Positions 8,774-17,367 of a stretch of 64,000 bases of DNA are shown here, one piece after another. The position numbers and the translations under genes are program-made. How positions within the stretch are numbered: the first letter of the stretch is position 1; each line of letters starts with the position of its first letter. The notes beneath the pieces were generated by a model, which saw only the letters and a list, made by a program, of their open reading frames with translations, searched no databases and was not told where the DNA came from. Source of the DNA: Herbiconiux moechotypicola (GTDB lineage Bacteria; Actinomycetota; Actinomycetes; Actinomycetales; Microbacteriaceae); contig NZ_JANLCN010000002.1 in NCBI RefSeq assembly GCF_024979255.1, positions 186,001-250,000 of the forward strand, read 5' to 3'.

Positions 8774-9661
8774 ATGAGCGAGCACAGCACCGACCCCGCC
8801 CCCTCCGCCACCGGCCCCGCCTCGGCCGTCCCCTCCTCGGCTGATGCGTACGACTCCTACGATCCGAGCTACGCCCACCCGAGCCACGAGCTCGTGCACG
8901 ACCGCGCCGACACGTTGCTCGCCCTGCACCACGCGCCCGACATCCTCACGCTGGTGAACGTGTGGGACGTCGCGAGCGCCACGGTGGTGGCCGACCTGCC
9001 CGAGACGAAGGCGCTGGCGACCGCCAGCCACGCCATCGCGGCGTCGTACGGCTACGAAGACGGCGAGCGCATCCCGGTGTCGCTCATGATCGAGGCGGTC
9101 GGCCGCATCGCGCTGTCCACCTCGCTCCCGGTGTCGGCCGACCTCGAGAGCGGCTACGGCGATCCCGGCGAGACCGTGCGCCGTGCCATCGGCGTCGGGG
9201 TCGTGGGGGCGAATCTCGAAGACGGCATGCGCCCCCACATCGAGTCGGTCGAGAACGTGGCCGAGGTGATGCGCGCCGCCGAGGCGGAGGGCGTGCGCTT
9301 CGTGCTCAACGCCCGCACCGACGCCCTGCTCAAGCGCGGCGACCGCCCGCTCGACGAGGCCATCGACGACGCGATCGAGCGCGGGAGAGCCTACCTCGAC
9401 GCCGGTGCCGCCTGCGTCTTCGTGCCCGGCCTGGTCGACGAGCACACCGCCGGGCGCCTGGTCGAAGGCCTCGGCGAACGCAGGGTGAGCGTCATCGGCG
9501 TGCCCGGTTCACTCGCCCCGCAGCGCTACCAAGACCTCGGCATCGCCCGCATCTCCTACGGTCCCTGGCCCCAGCGCGTGGCGCTCACCGCCCTGCAGGA
9601 GTCCGCCCTCGCCCTCTACGCCGGCGGCGCGCTCCCGGCTAGCACCCAGGTGCTCACCTGA
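8774..9661 (+). CDS. Isocitrate lyase / phosphoenolpyruvate mutase family enzyme
   Basis: The 295-residue protein is a TIM barrel of the ICL/PEPM superfamily. Visible landmarks are the early strand LTLVNVWDVASA, the metal-site region VSADLESGYGD, GANLEDGM, and NARTDALLKRG (about residues 115-190). The lyase motif KKCGH of true isocitrate and methylisocitrate lyases is absent, so it belongs to the small PEP-mutase-like group whose substrates are mostly unknown. The first 35 or so residues are Ser/Ala/Pro-rich linker. Its last eight bases overlap the end of the convergent LssY-domain gene. Confidence 0.82.
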   Translation: MSEHSTDPAPSATGPASAVPSSADAYDSYDPSYAHPSHELVHDRADTLLALHHAPDILTLVNVWDVASATVVADLPETKALATASHAIAASYGYEDGERIPVSLMIEAVGRIALSTSLPVSADLESGYGDPGETVRRAIGVGVVGANLEDGMRPHIESVENVAEVMRAAEAEGVRFVLNARTDALLKRGDRPLDEAIDDAIERGRAYLDAGAACVFVPGLVDEHTAGRLVEGLGERRVSVIGVPGSLAPQRYQDLGIARISYGPWPQRVALTALQESALALYAGGALPASTQVLT

Positions 9662-11081
9662 GCCGCAGCAGGCGCCGCTGCACCCGCCGCTGACGGCGCC
9701 GCTCGGCCTGCCGATGGCAGAACCGGCGCGCCTCGGTGCCCGAGAGCGCGAGCAGCACCAGCACGTCGAACGACAGCCCCACGAGGTTGGTCTGCAGCGT
9801 GATCTCGGGCCCGCCGTTGATGAAGTCGAACGCGGTCACTACCACTGCCGCCGTGCTGATGCCCATCGCGGTGAAGCGCGCCCAGTTGTGCCCGTGGTAG
9901 ATGAGGTAGGCGAGCACCGCGTAGAGCGCCACGACCGCCAGCCCGACCGTCACGAACGCCGCGGTCACGACCGAGTTGAGGTAGGCCGCGTCGGCCGGGG
10001 TGAGCGCACCGGTGAGGGTACGGAAGTCGAGCTCGCCCTCACCCAGGGTGAACCCCACCACCGCGAGCGCGATGAGCCCCGAGATGATGCGGAGGCTCAT
10101 GAGCAGCACACCCAGGTAGATCGGCGCCGGCCGCCCCACTCCCTCGAGCGGGTTCGACGAGAACACGGCGGCCGGGGTCGGAGCCACCGGCCGCTCCTCC
10201 TCGAGGTCCTGCACGTCCCACGTCGGCACCTTGCGCAGGTCGACGATCGGCAGGTCGCCGTCGGTCACGATGGCGTCGCCCCCGCCGTTCACGTGGTGGT
10301 AGCCCGTCGAGAAGTTGCGGATGACCTTGACGGTCGCCCGCTCGTTGCCCTCCGCGAGGGTGGAGACGATGTGGTCGCGCTCCCGGTCGGTCTCCTTGTC
10401 GATGCGGTGGGTGATCTGCAGGGTGAAGAAGCTCAGCCCGATGCTGCGGTCGTAGGTGCCCGCGGCCATCCAGTCCGCCTTGTGTCCGCCGGGCAGGCGC
10501 CATCCCTTCGGGCATCGCCAGAAGCGCACGTGGTGCCGCTTGGCCGGGTTGCCCTCCACCTCCTGCTGGTAGGTGAAGCTCTGCAGCTGACCGAAGAGGT
10601 ACAGGCGCGACACCGGTGCGCCCGGGTAGCTGCGCCGCAGCAGTGTAGCGCGCACCGTGCGCAACGCCGAGGTGAGCCCCATGTCGTCGGCCTGGTGCCA
10701 TCCGGCCCGCCGCATGGCCTCGTGCACCTGTTCCTCGGTGCCGCGCAGCGCCACGTTCACGGGGTCTCCGAGCAGCCCCTCTCGCGTCTTCGCCCGCCCG
10801 ATGAAGTAGTCGGGCACGTAGAACAGGGTGAGGATGCTGTGCACCCGCGGCAGCAGCAGGTAGGCCACCACGAGCCAGAACACCACGAGGAACCACAGCT
10901 GCTGCCACCCCTTGGCGAACGACTCCGTGGCCACGAGGAAGGCCAGCCACCCGGTCGAGAGCGTGCCGACGAAGAAGAACGCGCTGTCGACGACGAGCCC
11001 GACCGACCCGCGGAGCGTGCGGCGCCTGATGTGCTCGACGAGCCCGGCGTCCTCCAGCTCCGCGTCGCGGTCGACCGCCAT
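9654..11081 (-). CDS. LssY C-terminal domain membrane protein
   Basis: The 475-residue integral membrane protein has two N-terminal membrane segments (about residues 25-90), a soluble LssY_C-like domain (about 110-310; SRLYLFGQLQSFTYQQE, HHVRFWRCP, and the late HRIDKETDRERD) and about four C-terminal membrane segments (about 330-465) ending in an Arg-rich tail. LssY domains occur in proteins of undefined biochemistry, often next to PAP2-type phosphatases. The ATG at 11081 is supported by AAAGGGG nine bases upstream; an ATG 13 codons earlier has no such site. It is divergent from the ABC transporter operon. Confidence 0.75.
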   Translation of the reverse strand: MAVDRDAELEDAGLVEHIRRRTLRGSVGLVVDSAFFFVGTLSTGWLAFLVATESFAKGWQQLWFLVVFWLVVAYLLLPRVHSILTLFYVPDYFIGRAKTREGLLGDPVNVALRGTEEQVHEAMRRAGWHQADDMGLTSALRTVRATLLRRSYPGAPVSRLYLFGQLQSFTYQQEVEGNPAKRHHVRFWRCPKGWRLPGGHKADWMAAGTYDRSIGLSFFTLQITHRIDKETDRERDHIVSTLAEGNERATVKVIRNFSTGYHHVNGGGDAIVTDGDLPIVDLRKVPTWDVQDLEEERPVAPTPAAVFSSNPLEGVGRPAPIYLGVLLMSLRIISGLIALAVVGFTLGEGELDFRTLTGALTPADAAYLNSVVTAAFVTVGLAVVALYAVLAYLIYHGHNWARFTAMGISTAAVVVTAFDFINGGPEITLQTNLVGLSFDVLVLLALSGTEARRFCHRQAERRRQRRVQRRLLRLR

Positions 11082-11174
11082 CGGGCAGGCCCCTTTCTGC
11101 GCCGGTCGCACTCCGGTCACACGGGGATTGTCTCAGGATTGTGTGAAAGCTGTGACAACGCCAGGCGCCGCGCC

Positions 11175-11180
11175 TAGGCT
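11175..11180 (+). promoter_or_regulatory. Promoter of the ABC transporter operon (-10 TAGGCT)
   Basis: TAGGCT has GTGACA 17 bases upstream as a plausible -35 element. Transcription would start near 11187, giving about 50 bases of leader before the ATG at 11237, unlike the leaderless genes around it. Confidence 0.5.
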
Positions 11181-11183
11181 GGA

Positions 11184-11201
11184 GAGCGAGACGACTCGCT
11201 C
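11184..11201. promoter_or_regulatory. Inverted repeat at the ABC operon transcription start, candidate operator
   Basis: GAGCGAG and CTCGCTC form a perfect 7-bp inverted repeat with a 4-base spacer, lying directly downstream of the -10 element and across the predicted start site. It could be a repressor site or a 5' hairpin in the mRNA. Confidence 0.45.
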
Positions 11202-11236
11202 GTTCATCCTCAGGACACCGACAGGACACGTGATCC

Positions 11237-12139
11237 ATGCCCACCGGCGTACCCCTCGAATTCTCAGGCCTCTCCAAGAGATTCGGCACCGTCGCCGCCG
11301 TCTCCGACCTCACCCTCACGGTCGAGCCCGGGCAGGTCACCGGCTTCCTCGGCCCCAACGGCGCGGGCAAGACCACCACGCTGCGCATGCTGCTCGGCCT
11401 CACCCGCCCCACCAGCGGGCAGGCCACCTTCGGCGGCACCGCCTACTCGGCCCTGCCCTCCCCGCTCACCACCGTCGGCGCCTCGCTCGAGGCCGCCAGC
11501 TTCCATCCGGGGCGTTCTGCCCGCAACCACCTCGCCGTCTACGCCCGTGCCGCCGGCCTGCCGAAGACGGCACCGGATGCGGCGCTCGAGCGGGTGGGGC
11601 TCTCGGCCTACGCGAACCGCCGCGTGGGCGGCTACTCGCTGGGCATGCGCCAGCGGCTGGGGCTCGCCTTCGCGCTCCTCGGCGACCCGGGAGTGCTCGT
11701 GCTCGACGAGCCGATCAACGGTCTCGACCCTGAGGGCATCAAATGGATCCGGCTGCTGCTGCGCGGCATGGCCGCCGAGGGCCGCACGGTGCTCATCAGC
11801 TCGCACCTGCTGAGCGAGGTGCAGCAGACCGTCGACGAGGTCGTCATCATCTCGCACGGCTCGCTCGTGCACCGCGGCGAGCTCTCCAGCCTCGACGTCT
11901 CCGACTCGAAGCAGGTGCAGGTGAACGCCGATGACCGCGACCGCCTGGCCGAGGTCATCCGCTCGGCCGGCTACGAGGTGTCGTCGCTGCGCTCGGGCGT
12001 GCTGGTCGAGAACGCCGAGGCGGGTGAGATCGGCCGGCTCGCCTTCGAGGCCGGCATACCGCTCACCGCCCTCTCGCAGAAACGCACCGGGCTCGAGGAG
12101 TCGTTCCTCACCCTGGTCGGAGAGGAGGGCGCGCTGTGA
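11237..12139 (+). CDS. ABC transporter ATP-binding protein
   Basis: The 300-residue nucleotide-binding protein carries Walker A (GPNGAGKTT, about residues 40-48), the signature YSLGMRQRLGLA (about 133-144), Walker B with the catalytic glutamate (VLVLDEPINGLDP) and the switch histidine (ISSHLLSE). A C-terminal extension of about 80 residues matches the multidrug/bacitracin-type exporter ATPases. It overlaps the following permease gene by four bases, so the pair is translationally coupled and forms a two-component exporter. The cargo is unknown. Confidence 0.93.
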   Translation: MPTGVPLEFSGLSKRFGTVAAVSDLTLTVEPGQVTGFLGPNGAGKTTTLRMLLGLTRPTSGQATFGGTAYSALPSPLTTVGASLEAASFHPGRSARNHLAVYARAAGLPKTAPDAALERVGLSAYANRRVGGYSLGMRQRLGLAFALLGDPGVLVLDEPINGLDPEGIKWIRLLLRGMAAEGRTVLISSHLLSEVQQTVDEVVIISHGSLVHRGELSSLDVSDSKQVQVNADDRDRLAEVIRSAGYEVSSLRSGVLVENAEAGEIGRLAFEAGIPLTALSQKRTGLEESFLTLVGEEGAL

Positions 12140-12951
12140 GCCGCCCCCGCACCAGCGTCGCCACCGCGATCGCCTCCGAGACCACGAAGCTCCTCACCAC
12201 CCGTCTGTGGTGGGTGCTCGCCGTCATCATGGCGGGCTACGTCGCCCTCTGCGCGGGCGGCATCGCCGCCATCCTGGGCGGACTCGGCAGCGCGGCGAGC
12301 GGGCCGCAGATCCCCGAGGCCCAGCTCCCACTGCTGGTCTACAGCTTCGCCACCTCGGTGGGCTACGTCTTCCCCGTGCTGCTCGGGGCGCTGGCCGTCA
12401 CGAGCGAGTTCCGCTTCCAGTCACTCACCCCCACCTTCCTGGCCATCCCGCGGCGCGGTCTCGTGCTCACCGGCAAGCTGGTCACCCTGCTGGTGGCGGG
12501 TGCCGCGTTCGGTGCGATCGCGCTGGCCGCCTCGATGGGCGTCGGCGCGGGCATCCTGGCCGCCGTCGGAGTCGACCCCCTGCTGGGCGAGCCGGAGGTG
12601 TGGGCCTTCGTGGGCCGCAGCATCCTGGCCATGGCGCTCTGGTCGGCCATCGGCGTGGGCCTCGGCACCCTCGTGCCGAGCCAGGTGGCCGCGATCGTGA
12701 TCGTGCTGGCCTTCACGCAGTTCGTCGAGCCGCTGCTGCGGCTCGGGGCGAGCTTCACCGACTGGTCGGCGCAGGTGGCGCAGTACCTCCCCGGGTCGGC
12801 GAGCGATGCGCTGGTGGGGTCGAGCATCTACACCGCGATGTCGGGGGGCACCGGGCTCGTGTGGTGGCAGGGTGGTCTCGTACTGGCCGCGTATGCGCTG
12901 GTGACGACGGTGATCGGTTTCTTCACCAGCTGGCGCCGCGACGTGTCATAG
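12136..12951 (+). CDS. ABC transporter permease, ABC-2 type
   Basis: The 271-residue protein has about six hydrophobic segments (TRLWWVLAVIMAGYVALCAG, the stretch around SVGYVFPVLLGALAVTSEF, and four more to the C-terminus at GLVLAAYALVTTVIGFF). This is the layout of the ABC-2 exporter permease paired with the upstream ATPase. It starts with a GTG inside the ATPase stop region. The TSEFRFQSLTPTFLAIPRR segment is the usual cytoplasmic coupling loop of this family, which includes bacitracin and lantibiotic exporters. The substrate is not predictable. Confidence 0.88.
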   Translation: MSRPRTSVATAIASETTKLLTTRLWWVLAVIMAGYVALCAGGIAAILGGLGSAASGPQIPEAQLPLLVYSFATSVGYVFPVLLGALAVTSEFRFQSLTPTFLAIPRRGLVLTGKLVTLLVAGAAFGAIALAASMGVGAGILAAVGVDPLLGEPEVWAFVGRSILAMALWSAIGVGLGTLVPSQVAAIVIVLAFTQFVEPLLRLGASFTDWSAQVAQYLPGSASDALVGSSIYTAMSGGTGLVWWQGGLVLAAYALVTTVIGFFTSWRRDVS

Positions 12952-12997
12952 CCGGAACAGCTACCTCAGCTGCCGCAGCCGAACGAGGAGGAGCACC

Positions 12998-13993
12998 ATG
13001 GCCCAGGCGATCGTCTCGACCCTGAAGGGCGAGCCCGCGACCCTGCTCGAGATCGACGAGGACGAGTTCTTCGAGGGCACCGGCGGCGAGGAGGCCGTCG
13101 ACGTGGAGGTGCTCTACTCCAGCCTCAACTACAAAGACGGGCTCGCCCTCGCGGGCCGGCCCGGCGTGGTGCGGGAGTGGCCGCTCGTGCCCGGCATCGA
13201 CCTCGTGGGCCGCGTCTCCGCATCCCGCTCGCCCCGGCTCTCGGCCGGCGATCTCGTGGTGCTCAACGGCGACGGCCTGGGCGAGTTCCGCCACGGGGGC
13301 TTCGCGACCCGTGCCCGGGTGCGACCGGATGCGCTGCTCCACCTCCCCGAGGCGATCTCACCCTGGCGGGCCGCCGCGATAGGCACCGCTGGTTTCACCG
13401 CGATGCTCGCCGTGCTGGCGCTCGAAGACGCGCGCGTCACCCCTGATGACGGAGAGGTGCTGGTCACCGGCGCGGCCGGCGGCGTGGGCTCGGTGGCGAT
13501 CTCGCTGCTGGCCGGCCGCGGCTACCGGGTCGTCGCCTCCACCGGCCGGGCCGAGGAACAGGGCGGCTATCTCGAAGGGCTCGGTGCGACCCGGGTGATC
13601 GACCGCGCCTCCCTCGGCGAGCCGGGCAGGCCGCTGCAGAGCCAGGCCTGGGCGGGGGCGATCGACTCCGTGGGCGGCGCCGCCCTCGCGAACATCCTCG
13701 CCCAGACCCTCTACGGCGGCACCGTGGTGGCCTGCGGGCTCGCGGCGAGCGCCGACCTGCCCACCACGGTGATGCCGTTCATCCTGCGCTCGGTCACGCT
13801 CACCGGCGCGAACTCGGTCGAGGCACCGCTGACGCTGCGGCAGCGCGCGTGGCACGACCTCGCCACCGAGCTCGACCTCGAGGCCCTCGACGGCATGACG
13901 ACCACCCTCGGCCTCGCCGAGACCCTCGACGCCGCCCCGCGCATCCTCGCCGGCCAGGTGCGCGGCCGCACCGTGGTCGACCCGAACCGGTAG
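12998..13993 (+). CDS. MDR-family zinc-independent oxidoreductase, YhdH/AcuI type
   Basis: The 331-residue protein is a quinone-oxidoreductase-type medium-chain reductase. It has an N-terminal GroES-like domain (SSLNYKDGLALAGRPGVV, about residues 40-60; PGIDLVGRV) and a Rossmann NADPH domain (VLVTGAAGGVGSVAISLLA, about 150-170). The YKDxLA signature and the length match YhdH/AcuI, an acrylyl-CoA reductase that clears toxic acrylyl-CoA in 3-hydroxypropionate and DMSP metabolism. A strong GAGGAGGAG ribosome-binding site precedes the ATG. It follows the ABC permease by 46 bases and could be read from that operon. Confidence 0.9.
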   Translation: MAQAIVSTLKGEPATLLEIDEDEFFEGTGGEEAVDVEVLYSSLNYKDGLALAGRPGVVREWPLVPGIDLVGRVSASRSPRLSAGDLVVLNGDGLGEFRHGGFATRARVRPDALLHLPEAISPWRAAAIGTAGFTAMLAVLALEDARVTPDDGEVLVTGAAGGVGSVAISLLAGRGYRVVASTGRAEEQGGYLEGLGATRVIDRASLGEPGRPLQSQAWAGAIDSVGGAALANILAQTLYGGTVVACGLAASADLPTTVMPFILRSVTLTGANSVEAPLTLRQRAWHDLATELDLEALDGMTTTLGLAETLDAAPRILAGQVRGRTVVDPNR

Positions 13994-14006
13994 CTCGCGC
14001 TCCGCG

Positions 14007-14816
14007 TCAGCCGGCGCGCAGCACCTCGGCCAGGCGCGCGACCTCGGCCTCGGTCAGCCCACCCGAGCGCAGGTACCCGGCCGCATCGCCGTGCTCGGCC
14101 GCGACCCAGTCGAGCGCGGCCTCGATCGCCGAGGCCGGCGACTCGGTCGCGAGCGTGCGGAGCCGGGGGGTGAGCGGAACGCCGAGGCTGGTGACCAGGG
14201 CGATCAGCGCCTCCGCCAGCCCTCCGGCCAGGTTGGTGCCGGTCTGCACGTAGTCGGCGACGATCGCCTCACGCGGCACGCCCGCCACACAGAGGAGCAG
14301 GGCGGCGGCGAGCCCCGTGCGGTCCTTGCCAGCCGTGCAGTGGAAGACCACTCCGGGCCGATCGGTGTCCGACGCGGTGATCACGGTGCGCGCCACCTCG
14401 GCGAACTGGACGGCCGAGCTGCCGAGGATGGCGCGGTAGAGGTCTTCGAGGGTGGGGATCTGCTCGGCGATCGCCGCGATCTGCTCGTCGCTGAGCGCGG
14501 TGTCGGAGCCGGCCGTGGGCAGCAGGCTCTGCACGAGCTCGTCCATCGCGCCACCCTGCACGGGCAGGGGCACGATCAGCACGCTGCCGTCGGCCGGCAG
14601 GTGGTCGGCCGCCCTGGCCCGCTCGGCGTCGGTGCGGAGGTCGACGATGGTGCCGATGCCGAGCTCCGCGAAGGCGGCGACGCCCTCCTCGGTGAGCGTC
14701 GACAGCGCGTCGGAACGGTACAGCACGCCCGGCGCGACCGACCCGCCTCCCGAGATCGGCAACCCTCCGAGATCGCGGGAGTTGTGCGTGATGCTGAGGC
14801 GTGCAGTCGTGTCCAC
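14007..14816 (-). CDS. Tyrosine-protein phosphatase (dual-specificity-like, Y_phosphatase3 family)
   Basis: The 269-residue protein has the P-loop HCTAGKDRTG, giving catalytic Cys160 and Arg166, and the N-terminal NSRDLGGLPI and GVLYRSDALSTLTEEG signatures of bacterial MptpB/LipA-type phosphatases. Asp61 in VDLRTDAE resembles a conserved substrate-side residue. Relatives dephosphorylate phosphotyrosine, phosphothreonine and phosphoinositides; some are secreted, but no signal peptide is visible here. The GTG at 14816 was preferred to an ATG 27 codons upstream because the extra segment lacks family similarity. It is convergent with the AcuI-type gene. Confidence 0.85.
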   Translation of the reverse strand: MDTTARLSITHNSRDLGGLPISGGGSVAPGVLYRSDALSTLTEEGVAAFAELGIGTIVDLRTDAERARAADHLPADGSVLIVPLPVQGGAMDELVQSLLPTAGSDTALSDEQIAAIAEQIPTLEDLYRAILGSSAVQFAEVARTVITASDTDRPGVVFHCTAGKDRTGLAAALLLCVAGVPREAIVADYVQTGTNLAGGLAEALIALVTSLGVPLTPRLRTLATESPASAIEAALDWVAAEHGDAAGYLRSGGLTEAEVARLAEVLRAG

Positions 14817-14893
14817 CGGGCGGGATCCTCTCGAGTCGGTCCCAGCGTAGTGGGCCCGCCCCGACTCCGACCCGCCCATTTCCCTGCCCCGGC

Positions 14894-16819
14894 TCACCGC
14901 GCGATGTACGCTCCCAACTGCGACTTGACCGCATCGGATACCGTCTCTGTGCCGCCCAGCACCGCAATGTGCAAAGGCTTAAGCCGTGTCAACTCATCCC
15001 GAACCGAAGGGGGGATCACGTTCTTTCCAACGAGCAGAATGGGAGCCCCGCGTCGAATAGCGGCAGCCGACCCAGAGAGTGCGTCCGGAAAGTTCTCGCC
15101 GGAGGCGACGTAGACGCTGGCGCTTCCTGCGGGGAACGCGAGCTTTGAGATCGCGCTCGCTGATTCGAAGCGATCCGCGCCGGCGATGCGTGTCACGGTG
15201 GCCACAGTGCCCAAGTCTTTGGCAGTGGCCTCTGAGACGGAGTTCCGACCGCCGACTATGACAAGGCTTGCTGGCTTCAGCCGCGCGAGTTCCTTGCGGA
15301 CAGCCTCAGGAACCGAATTGGTGTCCACCAGGAGGACCGGCCCCTTGGCGGCTCCCGCGGCGGCCGAGGCGGATAGTGCGTCCGCATAGCCGCGCCCCGA
15401 CGCGACGTACGCCACCGTAACACCTGAGGCAAAGGTCCTGGCGGAGACGGCAGCGGACACGGAGAATCGGTCGGGCCCATCTATGCGCTCGACGGCTCCT
15501 GTCGTGTAGTCACCCAGTTCTCTGATGACTGCAGGGCTCACCGTCCGCTCACCGCCAATCACAACGATGCTCCGCGGTTTCAGACGACCAAGTTCCGCGC
15601 GAATAGAGGCCGGCACATCATCGCGTGGGGTCAGGAGGAGCGGGGCTCGACGCAACCCCGCGGCAGCGGAGGCGGCCAGAGCGTCAGGGAATGTTTCCCC
15701 CGATGCGATGTAGGCCACCCCTACCCCCGTGGCGAATGCGTCAGCGGAGATCGCTGCCGAGGCCGCATAGCGGTCGGATCCGCCAAGACGAGAGACTCCA
15801 ATTGGCGGATCGACCGTGATGTCGAACATCGATAGTGTCGAGCCACCACGGGTGAGAAGACGTTCCGAATCGGCGGCCATCGCGATTCCTGCGACGACCG
15901 GAGTTGCTGTGTTCGAGCCCTCGTCCTCCAGCCCGCTCGCACGGAGGAAATTGATGCGCCGGCTACCGACCGCCACGAGTATCACGTCGTCACTACGATC
16001 GATCGCGATGCCACTGGGCGCAGAGCCCATCGAAGGAGAAGTCGCCCGCAGAGTCAGGTCTGAGTCGAATCGCTGAAGATAGTTGTCGTTCGAGGCCACC
16101 TCATGAAGCCCGAGATACAGATGCGTGTCAACCCAGTCGACAAGCGACACCTCTCCGGACATCGTGTGCGTCACCGGCGACGACCCCGGCTTCACCTCGA
16201 CCAGGAGGTTCGACGAGAAGCCCGCCGCGAAGACGGTATGCGTGACGGGATCGACCGCGAGATGATTGGCGCCGATGCCGATCGGCACACTCGTGACCGT
16301 GCCGCTGTCGAGATCGACCGTCGTGAGCGCGAAGTTTGGACCGGTGACGTGCATCTCTCGCGCTGACTCGTCAACGGTCACCGCGAAGGAGGGCGACCCG
16401 ACAGGTATGGACGTGACGACTGTCTCCGACGTGGGCGACAGCGGATTAGTGTCGATCACTCGGATTGAGCTGTCGACTCGATCGGCCACATAGAGCTTCT
16501 GAGACGCCCTGTCGAGCGATATCGCCACTGGTGCAGCCCCGACCGTCACCGTGGATCGGTGCATAACTGCATCTCCGGCCACATCGAAGACTTCGATGCG
16601 GCCGCCCTCGGTATCGACGGCGTAGGCGCGACTCCCCGAGTCATCCAGCACTAGATCTGCCAGGCTGGTCGCGGGTCGCGGAGTGGACCGCGCATCGACA
16701 AGCGTCAGATGAATGCCTCGTGGCAGAGCCCACGAGGCGGCCGGAGCGAGAAGGCCCGAGACCAGGACAGCGACGACGGCCGCCGTGGTGCGAATCAAAC
16801 GACGACGGAACATCGCCAT
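14894..16819 (-). CDS. Secreted beta-propeller protein with three cell-wall-binding repeats (CWBR2)
   Basis: The 641-residue exported protein starts with a signal peptide (MAMFRRRLIRTTAAVVAVLV, then a cleavable ASWA region). Residues of about 35-320 form a YVTN-like propeller (SRAYAVDTEGGRIEVFDVAG, AVDPVTHTVFAAGFSSN). Three consecutive cell-wall-binding type 2 repeats of about 95 residues follow, each with RxxGxDRxxxxxxIS, a YxASGExFPDALAxSAAA motif and a VxxxLxRLKPxxIxVxGG motif. In clostridial relatives such repeats bind anionic wall polymers. The start is uncertain: ATGs also occur at 16849 and 16867, but these lie inside a pair of direct repeats that look regulatory. Sampled lines are near 58-60% GC against about 70% for neighbours, suggesting transfer or a different selective history. 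Confidence 0.82.
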   Translation of the reverse strand: MAMFRRRLIRTTAAVVAVLVSGLLAPAASWALPRGIHLTLVDARSTPRPATSLADLVLDDSGSRAYAVDTEGGRIEVFDVAGDAVMHRSTVTVGAAPVAISLDRASQKLYVADRVDSSIRVIDTNPLSPTSETVVTSIPVGSPSFAVTVDESAREMHVTGPNFALTTVDLDSGTVTSVPIGIGANHLAVDPVTHTVFAAGFSSNLLVEVKPGSSPVTHTMSGEVSLVDWVDTHLYLGLHEVASNDNYLQRFDSDLTLRATSPSMGSAPSGIAIDRSDDVILVAVGSRRINFLRASGLEDEGSNTATPVVAGIAMAADSERLLTRGGSTLSMFDITVDPPIGVSRLGGSDRYAASAAISADAFATGVGVAYIASGETFPDALAASAAAGLRRAPLLLTPRDDVPASIRAELGRLKPRSIVVIGGERTVSPAVIRELGDYTTGAVERIDGPDRFSVSAAVSARTFASGVTVAYVASGRGYADALSASAAAGAAKGPVLLVDTNSVPEAVRKELARLKPASLVIVGGRNSVSEATAKDLGTVATVTRIAGADRFESASAISKLAFPAGSASVYVASGENFPDALSGSAAAIRRGAPILLVGKNVIPPSVRDELTRLKPLHIAVLGGTETVSDAVKSQLGAYIAR

Positions 16820-16823
16820 ATCT

Positions 16824-16866
16824 TGATGATTACTCACAGCACCAGTCATGTGGTGATGATAACTCA
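16824..16866. promoter_or_regulatory. Direct repeats 30 bp apart, candidate regulator sites
   Basis: TGATGATTACTCA at 16824-16836 and TGATGATAACTCA at 16854-16866 differ at one base, share orientation and are exactly 30 bases apart, about three helical turns. An oppositely oriented TGAGTT lies at 16883-16888. They sit immediately upstream of the proposed ATG at 16819, in an unusually AT-rich patch. Confidence 0.5.
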
Positions 16867-16888
16867 TCTCATGGGTAATCGGTGAGTT

Positions 16889-17266
16889 CTAGTCGATGAT
16901 CTCGGTGCGCCCCTCGAGCGGTGGCAGCCGCAGGGCGCGCAACAGCTGCACGGAGTGCGCCGTGGTGACGATGATGCGCGAGAACTCGTCGTTCTCGAGG
17001 TCGATCACCACCGAGGTGCGGGTGCCCTTGACGAGCAGGAAGTCCTTGCCGTCGTGGAACTTCCAGGTGCCCACCGCGAGGGTGAGCGGGATAGCCGCCC
17101 CGGGCGCCCGGATGCCGCGCACCCACACCCACGGGTCGTCGGTGAGGGCGGCCGAGCGGATGTTCTCCAGCGGCACCACGATGTCGGTGCGGCGGAACGA
17201 GATGAGCTTCTCGGCGCGCGTCAGACGGATCTCGAGTCGATCGGTGTGAACGAAGAGAACGGCCAT
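16889..17266 (-). CDS. Hypothetical protein, PH-like beta fold suggested
   Basis: I do not recognise a named family for this 125-residue soluble protein. It is rich in alternating hydrophobic and charged strands (MAVLFVHTDRLEIRLTRAEK, DIVVPLENIRSAAL, FLLVKGTRTSVVIDLENDEF) and ends with an Arg/Leu helix, a pattern that resembles bacterial PH-like domains of about 110 residues. There is no signal peptide or membrane segment. It lies between hemL and the cell-wall-binding protein on the same strand, with 69 bases to the latter, so co-transcription with the wall protein is possible. Confidence 0.7.
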   Translation of the reverse strand: MAVLFVHTDRLEIRLTRAEKLISFRRTDIVVPLENIRSAALTDDPWVWVRGIRAPGAAIPLTLAVGTWKFHDGKDFLLVKGTRTSVVIDLENDEFSRIIVTTAHSVQLLRALRLPPLEGRTEIID

Positions 17267-17367
17267 GCCCTCTATCCTGCCGTGGCCCGCCTGAGAACGG
17301 CACGATTGCCCGGGAGACCCCTATAACGATTCGGGAATGTCTCTCGGCCGACAGTCTGCCGAACGCC

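Noticed and set aside
9654-9661. Eight-base overlap of convergent genes suggesting a frameshift
   Set aside because: Both frames end in complete conserved-looking tails; the overlap is a normal compact arrangement.
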